Below, piece by piece: positions 8,931 through 15,610 of a stretch of DNA of 64,000 nucleotides (its first letter is position 1; the number at the start of each line of letters is the position of its first letter). Under the pieces are notes generated by a model, which worked only from the letters and a program-made list of their open reading frames with translations, had not been told where the DNA came from and ran no database searches. Source of the stretch: Phormidium willei BDU 130791. GTDB lineage: Bacteria; Cyanobacteriota; Cyanobacteriia; Cyanobacteriales; Geitlerinemataceae. The position numbers and the translations under genes are program-made. Location of the stretch: NCBI GenBank assembly GCA_001637315.1, contig LSZA01000006.1, positions 1-64,000 on the forward strand, read 5' to 3'.

Positions 8931-9613
8931 GGTTGGTTGTCTTGTGGGGGTTCGAAGCGATATCCCATTCCATAGATGGTTTGAATCCAAGGGTCGATCG
9001 CCAGTTGTCGTAGGGTTTGACGTAGCCGTTTGATACGAGAGACGACGGCGTTACTTTCGGGTTCTTCTCCCCATTCCCAGAGTGCTTGTTCGATTTGTTG
9101 ATGGCTGAGAACTTGCTGGGGATGACGCATGAGATATTCTAGGAGTTGGAAGTCTCGGGTTTTGAGAGAAAGGTCTTGATTTTGCCAGGTGAGGGTCATG
9201 GTGTCGAGGGATAAGGAGAGGCCAGATACTTCTAGGCGATCGCCACTCCAGAGTGGCGATCGCCGCCGTAAGGCTCGGACTCTGGCTAGTAATTCTTCGA
9301 GGTCGATGGGTTTGACTAAATAGTCATCGGCTCCTCCGTCGAGTCCCATGACTTTATCGGCGGTGGTATCTTTGGCGGTTAAAATTAAAACGGGGGAGGT
9401 TTTTCCCAGTTTTCGATACTGTTTACAAATATCGATCCCATCTTGTCCCGGTAGCATCCAATCTAAGATCAATAAGTCATAGTCGGTCTCGTCAAGCAGC
9501 CATTGAGCGGTGGTTCCGTCTTCAACGGCATCTACAATATGTCCGCTCTGTTTGAGGATAAACTGGATGGGTTCTCGTTGTTCAAAGTCATCTTCTACTA
9601 ACAAAATTCGCAT
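8927..9613 (-). CDS. OmpR/PhoB-family response regulator, RppA-like
   Basis: A 228-residue DNA-binding response regulator. The receiver domain has the acidic pair in LVEDD, phospho-acceptor Asp in LLILDWMLPGQDG (about residue 51), Thr in LILTAKD and Lys in YLVKPID. A winged-helix trans_reg_C domain occupies about residues 125-222 and ends WIQTIYGMGYRFEPP. The receiver is closest in my recollection to Synechocystis RppA, the partner of kinase RppB in redox and metal responses, though that kinase lacks this CHASE3 layout. It shares an ATGA overlap with the downstream kinase gene, making them a cognate pair. Confidence 0.92.
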   Translation of the reverse strand: MRILLVEDDFEQREPIQFILKQSGHIVDAVEDGTTAQWLLDETDYDLLILDWMLPGQDGIDICKQYRKLGKTSPVLILTAKDTTADKVMGLDGGADDYLVKPIDLEELLARVRALRRRSPLWSGDRLEVSGLSLSLDTMTLTWQNQDLSLKTRDFQLLEYLMRHPQQVLSHQQIEQALWEWGEEPESNAVVSRIKRLRQTLRQLAIDPWIQTIYGMGYRFEPPQDNQP

Positions 9614-9776
9614 GGCTATAATCTAATGCGAGTTGAGTATTTTTAACATAAATTTAACCCCGAAAACCTTGACAAAACGCAAAATGTAGGTTAATAATTT
9701 CTGGGTTTTGCTGAGTTGACAGGTGAGTGTTTCCGGGAGAGTCATTTAAAGGTGTTACTCTAACATAGCTGTCACC

Positions 9777-10169
9777 TTAAAAACCTAGGTTGGGACGGGG
9801 AAAGTTGGGGTTACGACGTCCACCAGACCAGGGAGGTGGCCCTGAGGTGGGACGAATGTTTAGGACTTCTCCGTTACTACGCGTAATCTGAAAGGCATCA
9901 AATTCGTAGTCACGATAGTCACCGATGACGGTCACCTGTTCTCCCTCTTCTAAGTTTAGTTGATGCCAGCGTGGAGGACCAGCATCGACAATGATTTGTC
10001 CGGTTCCATCGTCGAGAATAAAGTCGTTACCCACGACGCTGCGGATGGTTCCTGAAATCCGGATACCACGGGTTCGGGTTAGGGAGTTGATGGGGATTTG
10101 AGCTAGACTGGCTGGTGTGATGCTGGCCAGTAAAGCGGATGTCGCCAGAATTGTTAGGCTAACTCGCAT
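9777..10169 (-). CDS. secreted small OB-fold protein
   Basis: A 130-residue exported protein. The ATG at 10169 starts a clear signal peptide (MRVSLTILATSALLASITPASLAQ); the longer frame to 10232 lacks a sensible N-terminus. The mature part reads as one OB-fold: ISGTIRSVVGNDFILDDGTGQIIVDAG, then EGEQVTVIGDYRDYEFDAFQITRSNGE. This resembles the periplasmic BOF/YgiW-type OB proteins. The C-terminal tail is Pro/Gly/Arg-rich. Role unknown; binding of a small ligand or cation is possible. Confidence 0.72.
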   Translation of the reverse strand: MRVSLTILATSALLASITPASLAQIPINSLTRTRGIRISGTIRSVVGNDFILDDGTGQIIVDAGPPRWHQLNLEEGEQVTVIGDYRDYEFDAFQITRSNGEVLNIRPTSGPPPWSGGRRNPNFPRPNLGF

Positions 10170-10309
10170 GATTGGGTTGATAAAGTGGCCTAGATTGAGG
10201 TTAATCTGAAATAATGACGAGAATATGACCAATTTGAAATTTGGCTATTTTTTTGTTTTTTTGGATATAAGCTATGCTATTTTTGGTTGTCGCTAAACTC
10301 TCTTTTTTT

Positions 10310-11155
10310 ATGAGTATTATCTTACCGATTGGCTCAATATTACCTGTTGATGAGCAAGGATATTTAGTGCGTCAGGCGAGTTTAGAAAAGATTGTTGAAC
10401 CCTGGCGATCGCTGGTGGATGATGTGGCGGCGGCCTATGTGATGGCTTGGTCTAATCAAGTCATGGGGGTCTATATTCGTGGTTCTGTGGCGGCGGGACA
10501 AGCCATTTTTAATCATTCTGATGTTGATAGTTTGGCGGTGGTATCTGGAGATCATCGAGAGTGCGATCGCCGCTGGTTTAAAAAACTGAATCAACAGATC
10601 TCTCGTCATTATCCCTTTTGTCGTGGCGTTGAATTTTCGGTAATTTCGGGCGATCGCCTTTTAGATTTAACGGATCATAGCTATGATAATTTGCGAATGT
10701 TAATCGCCACTCAAGCGGTTTGTATTTGGGGAAAAAATGTGGTTGACGATTTACCGAAAGTTCGCCCTGACATGACTTGCATTCATCATAGTTTTGATTT
10801 AGAAGCGGATCTAAATCAGTTAATTGAGGATTTGTTAGATCTTCCCGAAAACCCCTCAGATCCACTTCAGCAGCAAGTCTATATCCGTAAACTCTGTCAA
10901 TGGAGTATGAAACGCATTGTCCGTTCTGGCTTTGAACTTGTGATGGAACGAGATCAGTGTTTTACGCGGGATTTGCATCCTTGTTATGAACGGTTTAGCC
11001 ATTATTATCCAACCCAACAATCCTCGATGTGGCAAGCCTTAACTTGGGCCATTAACCCCATTGATTCTCCTGAGAGAATTATTGAGTTTTTAGATCAGTT
11101 TGGCGGTTGGCTCGTTAAGGAAATTGATTGGCGTTATCCGCCAATATTGGAGTGA
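10310..11155 (+). CDS. minimal-type nucleotidyltransferase domain protein
   Basis: A protein of about 281 residues with a polymerase-beta-type nucleotidyltransferase signature, VYIRGSVAAGQAIFNHSDVDSLAVV: the GS motif followed by the metal-binding DxD (SDVD). The rest is helical and could include a kinase-associated HEPN-like bundle, but I do not recognise it. The frame also has an ATG at 10274 that would add a hydrophobic MLFLVVAKLSFF stretch; neither start has a clear ribosome site, so the N-terminus is uncertain. Substrate unknown; related families adenylylate antibiotics, proteins or RNAs. Confidence 0.75.
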   Translation: MSIILPIGSILPVDEQGYLVRQASLEKIVEPWRSLVDDVAAAYVMAWSNQVMGVYIRGSVAAGQAIFNHSDVDSLAVVSGDHRECDRRWFKKLNQQISRHYPFCRGVEFSVISGDRLLDLTDHSYDNLRMLIATQAVCIWGKNVVDDLPKVRPDMTCIHHSFDLEADLNQLIEDLLDLPENPSDPLQQQVYIRKLCQWSMKRIVRSGFELVMERDQCFTRDLHPCYERFSHYYPTQQSSMWQALTWAINPIDSPERIIEFLDQFGGWLVKEIDWRYPPILE

Positions 11156-11170
11156 AATCATGACGTCACG

Positions 11171-12331
11171 TTATGAAGATACAACGAGTAGAATCCCGTT
11201 TTGAACCAGTTGAGTTAAGAGAGGCACAATTTCCGTCTCCCAGTCAAAGTCAGTTAAGCAATTTTGGACATCTAAGCCAGTAAAGTTCTCTGAGGTAAAG
11301 AGTGTTTCTAAGCGGCTGAGGTCTAATCCTGCTAACGCAATCTTTTTTTCACCGGTTTTGATGGTGTAACCTCCAATTTTAGGATTAATTTCGATGAGAA
11401 CGGGTTGCTGGGGACGATAAAATTGCGTGAGGAGTCCGTCGGGGAATTGGGGATGACTTAGTTGAGCGGGAAAACTGAATTGTCGTGAGGGTTGACCTTT
11501 TGAACTCTGTTCATCGAGATAGCGTTCGATGAGATTGTCTTGTTCAATGTGTTGTTGCCAAGTCTTTATAAGTTCCTGTAGATGTTCTCGGCAAGCTAAG
11601 CGATTATTTGGGGTTAAAAATGGCAGGGTTTGTCGCCATTGAGGTGAGGTTTGTAACTGTTCGGTGAGCCAATCACTAAAGTCAATTCCCGTGGGGCCAT
11701 CAATTCCTAGGGTTAGATGTAAGGATGGTTCGGCGACGGCGATCGCATAATGCCAATGTCCCCGAGGGATATACAGTAATTCACCGGGACTTAGGGTTTG
11801 TTCAAGATAAGGGTTTTCCTCGGGTGGTGTGAATTGAGAGGAGGGGGTTTCAGAGGTGGGATAGGGAAAACTTTCGGAAAAAACTCGCCAATGTTTTTGT
11901 CCGGAAATTTGTAAGATAAACACTTCATGGGAGTCATAATGACAGGTGAATCCTTGTTGTCCTCCGGGAGAACTATAGCTATTAACTTGAATTCGATGTC
12001 CGAGTTCGAGGCGGAGTTGTTCGGCGAGTTTGGCGATGTTTTCGTTTTTTTGATGCAGGCGATCGACGACTAAGGTGGCTCCAGATTGACAGGCTTTGAT
12101 GATATCCTGTGTAGTTTGGATGGGTTGGAACTTTTTTCCGGATTGAGAAAGACGGATTTCTGGGGATTTTAAGGGATATAAGTTAAGGATTTGGTTGAGA
12201 CTCTCCCAAGAAAATAAATCTGCAAATTTGTTAGGGTTGTTGTTAGAAATTACAAGTGCTTTCTGAGTCCAGTACTGGTCAGTAAAGTCTGCTGGGGAGA
12301 TGGGATGAAGCAGATTTGCAAAGGTTCTCAT
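11171..12331 (-). CDS. JmjC/cupin-4 oxygenase (ribosomal-oxygenase-like)
   Basis: A 386-residue protein of the Cupin_4/JmjC superfamily, whose best-known bacterial member hydroxylates an arginine of ribosomal protein L16. The Fe(II)/2-oxoglutarate site is visible as the HxD of TCHYDSHEVFILQISGQKHW and the distal His in LLYIPRGHWHYAIA. A C-terminal winged-helix-like region follows (about residues 320-386). The protein substrate here cannot be told from sequence. It lies convergent to the nucleotidyltransferase gene, 15 nt apart. Confidence 0.85.
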   Translation of the reverse strand: MRTFANLLHPISPADFTDQYWTQKALVISNNNPNKFADLFSWESLNQILNLYPLKSPEIRLSQSGKKFQPIQTTQDIIKACQSGATLVVDRLHQKNENIAKLAEQLRLELGHRIQVNSYSSPGGQQGFTCHYDSHEVFILQISGQKHWRVFSESFPYPTSETPSSQFTPPEENPYLEQTLSPGELLYIPRGHWHYAIAVAEPSLHLTLGIDGPTGIDFSDWLTEQLQTSPQWRQTLPFLTPNNRLACREHLQELIKTWQQHIEQDNLIERYLDEQSSKGQPSRQFSFPAQLSHPQFPDGLLTQFYRPQQPVLIEINPKIGGYTIKTGEKKIALAGLDLSRLETLFTSENFTGLDVQNCLTDFDWETEIVPLLTQLVQNGILLVVSS

Positions 12332-12433
12332 GGGAGTTAGATAGAAACAAAAACATGAGATAAAACTGGGATTTCTCTAAGCCAACTTGGGAGATAGTTT
12401 GCTGGCTTAGAGGAAGGGTTGAGGGGAGGTAAT

Positions 12434-12721
12434 TTAGCTGATCATGCGACGAGAGCGACTGGAACGGGTTTTGGCGTCATGATCGTAGTTATAGTCTTGG
12501 GTGCGATCGCTGTTATAGTCTTGGTCATAGTCTTGGTTGCTATCACTATCTTTGTTAAAGACACTGGTTTGGGAGAGATTATCTTGGGTTAAGTCTTCAA
12601 TTTCTACATGAAGCCGGTTGCTGGGTTTGGGGGAGGCTGAAGACTGTACGGCGTGACTGGCGGCGGACGCACTGAGGACAGCAAATGAAGCTAAGACTGC
12701 AATTTTGAATGAGGGTTTCAT
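12434..12721 (-). CDS. small secreted Asp/Tyr-rich protein of unknown function
   Basis: A 95-residue protein that I do not recognise. It has a signal peptide (MKPSFKIAVLASFAVLSASAASHA), a low-complexity acidic middle with repeated DxNQDYDQDYN and TQDYNYDHD segments (about residues 58-83), and a basic C-terminus KTRSSRSRRMIS. The combination of acidic and Arg/Ser-rich tail blocks suggests an exported, disordered peptide. It stands between the JmjC gene and the second CHASE3 kinase on the same strand, with gaps of about 100 nt on each side. Confidence 0.6.
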   Translation of the reverse strand: MKPSFKIAVLASFAVLSASAASHAVQSSASPKPSNRLHVEIEDLTQDNLSQTSVFNKDSDSNQDYDQDYNSDRTQDYNYDHDAKTRSSRSRRMIS

Positions 12722-12845
12722 TGGCGTTAATTTCTGAGTAATCTGATTGTAATGCTTGCGATCGAGTCGGGGAGATGGATCACCCTGATCTGATTAAGCT
12801 CAAGTTTAGCTTAAAGGATCAATATGACCAAATGATGACTATCGA

Positions 12846-14441
12846 TTAGCTGGCCGTCGTTGGCTTAGCTGTCGTTAGGGGAATAAAGATGTGGGCATGA
12901 GTTCCTTCTCCTGATACAGAGTCTATCGTAATATTACCTTGATGACGATGGAGGATTTGGTAGCTAATTGCTAATCCCAGTCCCGTTCCTTCTCCCACGG
13001 CTTTGGTGGTAAAAAATGGGTTAAAAATCTTATCTTTTATGGTTTCATCAATACCGACTCCGGTATCTTTGATATCAATGGTAACACCATTGATATCCGA
13101 CTCTTGGTTATCTGAGACATCAGTGATAATTGTTATAGTTCCCAGTTCTCGTGACTCTTTTATGGCATCAACAGCGTTACTAAGTATATTCATGAAAACT
13201 TGATTGATTTCACCAGCAAAACATTCAACTTTAGGTAAATCTCCATAGCGTTTTTCGATGGTAATGTCGCTGAGTTTATGTCCAAGGATTAGCAAGGAAT
13301 CTTCAATACCTTGATGGATGTCAATGATTTTTTTGTCAGCTTCATCTAAGCGAGAAAAACTTCGCAAGGATTTGACAATATCCCGAATTCGCTCACTTCC
13401 ATTTTGCATGGAGCTAAAGAGTTTATGGGAATCTTCTTCAATAAATTCTAAGTCAAGCTCTTCTAGGCGATCGCGTACTGTTGTGGGCAAATCTTCCTGG
13501 CTTAATAACTCTTTCAAGGATTCTAATAGTTCATCCTGGCTCTCTTTAAGGTGAAACAAGTTTCCGTGAATAAAACTAATGGGATTATTGATCTCATGCG
13601 CAATCCCTGCAACCATTTGCCCCAAGCTAGACATTTTTTCACTATGAATTAAGCTAGATTGGGTTTGTTTGAGCTTATCTAAGGTCGTTGAAAGCTCTTT
13701 GGCTTGCTTGTTGGATAATTTAGCACTTTCTAGGAGTCGTAATTCACGATTCTTTAGCTCTTCATTAAGTTTAAAAAATAAGTAAAGTGCTAAAAAGCCA
13801 CTTAAAATTCCCACACTCGCCTCGATGAAAATCGCTATCTCAATAACGTCTTCTCGCTCTTTTGAGGCGAGTTGTCGTTGTTCTAGTAATCGTTCTTCTT
13901 CTCTAACAAAAACGGCGATTTCTGCTCGGGCCTCATCCATTAAATGTTTGCCACGAACCATTCGACGAATTTCTGAGGTTTCTAAGATTTCCTCGGTTTG
14001 ACTATCGATTTGATAGAGTTTGTCTCTAAAAAAGTTGATTGTTTCCCGTGCTACGTCTTGAATAATATGAACTTGAGCGAGTTGTCGTTCATTATCTTCG
14101 ACTAAAGTTTCCATATTATACAGGGTTTGTGGAATTTCAAAAATCACCTGTTGATAGGGTTCTAAAAACTGAAGTTGACGGGTGATTTCATAGCCACGAA
14201 TGCCGGTTTCTGCATTTAAAAGCTGTATCAAAAGCTGATTGGCTTCATAGCGGACTTGCTGAGTATGCTCAACATATTCTTGAGCATCAACGGCGGTATC
14301 TTTAATCCAGCTAAAGGCAATGAGCGTAATAATCAAACAGGTTATGGGTATGCTGATAATTAGGGTTCCTCTTTGACGAAATGATAGATTGTTCCAGTAA
14401 GAAAAGAGATTTGTTAGTTGAACGTGTAACATGGCAAACAT
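12846..14441 (-). CDS. CHASE3 sensor histidine kinase (HisKA/HATPase, orphan)
   Basis: A 531-residue membrane kinase. Its N-terminal half (transmembrane helix RGTLIISIPITCLIITLIAF, CHASE3 domain with LLNAETGIRGYEITRQ, second transmembrane helix) is a clear paralogue of the kinase at 7494-8930, but the kinase core differs: a coiled coil, then KMSSLGQMVAGIAHEINNPISFIHGN as the H box, typical of NtrB-like cyanobacterial kinases, and a HATPase with [29 protein letters not shown] and [14 protein letters not shown]. No regulator gene adjoins it. The ATG at 14441 is preceded by AGGAAAT; a longer frame uses TTG at 14456. Confidence 0.9.
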   Translation of the reverse strand: MFAMLHVQLTNLFSYWNNLSFRQRGTLIISIPITCLIITLIAFSWIKDTAVDAQEYVEHTQQVRYEANQLLIQLLNAETGIRGYEITRQLQFLEPYQQVIFEIPQTLYNMETLVEDNERQLAQVHIIQDVARETINFFRDKLYQIDSQTEEILETSEIRRMVRGKHLMDEARAEIAVFVREEERLLEQRQLASKEREDVIEIAIFIEASVGILSGFLALYLFFKLNEELKNRELRLLESAKLSNKQAKELSTTLDKLKQTQSSLIHSEKMSSLGQMVAGIAHEINNPISFIHGNLFHLKESQDELLESLKELLSQEDLPTTVRDRLEELDLEFIEEDSHKLFSSMQNGSERIRDIVKSLRSFSRLDEADKKIIDIHQGIEDSLLILGHKLSDITIEKRYGDLPKVECFAGEINQVFMNILSNAVDAIKESRELGTITIITDVSDNQESDINGVTIDIKDTGVGIDETIKDKIFNPFFTTKAVGEGTGLGLAISYQILHRHQGNITIDSVSGEGTHAHIFIPLTTAKPTTAS

Positions 14442-14635
14442 ATTTCCTGGGGTCAAACAAGGTGGTTATTCTAGAACTTTACGCCGGGAACTTGAACCCT
14501 GATGTTGTGATAAATGTGTGATAGACTGGGGTTTAAGGTTGCTGCTAGTTAGTCTGTTGGCAACCTGAATTGTATATTAAAACTTAAAGGTGCTGCTATT
14601 TGCCAAGATTTGGAGATATTGAAAGAGCTTGACTA

Positions 14636-14956
14636 TCAAGGACAGTGGGAGGCGCGAATCTGCGCTGTTGAGGTATTCAGGCTGTGCAGGAACTGTTCTA
14701 ACGGCTGGATTTGAGTGAGGTTCAGGCGGTAGTAAATCCAGCGGCCATCCTGTCGGGGATGCACCAGTTCCGCATCTTTTAAGACTTTGAGATGAAAGGA
14801 TAGTTTAGACTGGGGGGTGTTTAGGCGATCGCACAAGTCACAGACACAGAGTTCGCGATCGCACAACTGTTCAATAATTTGCAAGCGCAAGGGATCACTC
14901 AAGGCTCGAAATCCTAAGACAAGCTGATCTGATGGCTTTACCCGTGAAGATTTCAT
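14636..14956 (-). CDS. arsR: ArsR-family metalloid-responsive repressor
   Basis: A 106-residue ArsR/SmtB winged-helix repressor. The helix-turn-helix spans about residues 38-70 (CDLCDRLNTPQSKLSFHLKVLKDAELV) followed by the wing QDGRWIYYRL. Cys37, Cys39 and Cys42 in ELCVCDLC reproduce the As(III)/Sb(III)-binding CVCDLC of E. coli ArsR. The repressor would leave DNA on binding arsenite. It is divergently transcribed from a membrane transporter gene across a 91-bp spacer that holds a candidate operator. Symbol given on the strength of the motif. Confidence 0.85.
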   Translation of the reverse strand: MKSSRVKPSDQLVLGFRALSDPLRLQIIEQLCDRELCVCDLCDRLNTPQSKLSFHLKVLKDAELVHPRQDGRWIYYRLNLTQIQPLEQFLHSLNTSTAQIRASHCP

Positions 14957-14967
14957 GGAAATACCGT

Positions 14968-14995
14968 TAGAATAAACAGGACTGACTCAATTCTA
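14968..14995. promoter_or_regulatory. inverted repeat between arsR and transporter, possible operator
   Basis: TAGAAT at 14968-14973 and its exact complement ATTCTA at 14990-14995 flank a 16-bp spacer within the 91-bp divergent region. ArsR-family operators are usually imperfect dyads in such positions. The arms are short and AT-rich, so chance is possible. Confidence 0.35.
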
Positions 14996-15047
14996 TACTA
15001 ATTTCAAAACGTCGTCAGATGATGGAGACCCGTTTCAGGATTTAAGG

Positions 15048-15497
15048 ATGATTGACTACATTGAAAAGGTGGCGACAGCCTGGTTTGTGGGATTTTTTCC
15101 TCTGGCAGAAATCTACGTCGCGGTTCCCTTAGCCATGGCCCTTGGTTTGGATTCTCTGTCGTCAGTTCTCTGGCCCGTGTTGGGCAATTTTTCCCCGGTG
15201 TTGCTTATCGAATTCCTCTATGAGCAATTGCTTCGTTCCCCTCGCATCCGTAAGGGGTTCAAGCGTCTGCGATCAGAGCGAGTCATCCGCTATCTCGACC
15301 GTTGGGGAGGCGGGTTCGTGTTCATTATGACACCTTGGACGGGGGTTTGGGCCATGGCGATCACCCTTAAGTTTTTGGGTATGAAACGCAAGACTCTACT
15401 CGTCACGACGTTGATCAGTATCTTAGTCTATGCGGTTGTCCTTCTTGTCTTAGTCGATGTCGGAGTGGATTTGTTGACCTCAAAAAACGGGGACTAA
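15048..15497 (+). CDS. COG2426-type small integral membrane transporter
   Basis: A 149-residue membrane protein with about four hydrophobic segments: WFVGFFPLAEIYVAVPLAMALG, SSVLWPVLGNFSPVLLIEFLY, FVFIMTPWTGVWAMAITLKFLGM and TLISILVYAVVLLVLVDVG. The P-L-A-E-x-x-x-A-x-P motif near the N-terminus is typical of the family annotated as putative small multidrug export proteins (COG2426). It is divergent from arsR, so it may be a metalloid-regulated efflux or membrane-maintenance protein; that link is inference from position only. Confidence 0.8.
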   Translation: MIDYIEKVATAWFVGFFPLAEIYVAVPLAMALGLDSLSSVLWPVLGNFSPVLLIEFLYEQLLRSPRIRKGFKRLRSERVIRYLDRWGGGFVFIMTPWTGVWAMAITLKFLGMKRKTLLVTTLISILVYAVVLLVLVDVGVDLLTSKNGD

Positions 15498-15523
15498 TTC
15501 GCTGGATTTTCTGGAAATTGGGG

Positions 15524-15553
15524 TTGACAAGTTGACAACTTGACGGGTATTAT
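15524..15553 (+). promoter_or_regulatory. sigma-70-type promoter before glycosyltransferase gene
   Basis: TTGACA at 15524-15529 and TATTAT at 15548-15553 are separated by 18 bp, a close match to the housekeeping consensus. It lies about 60 nt before the GTG start at 15611. The spacer contains further direct TTGAC repeats. Confidence 0.6.
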
Positions 15554-15610
15554 AAGCATGATGGAAAAGGTGCACCCAAAAAAAAGACCTTTAGGACATC
15601 CCCTCATGTC

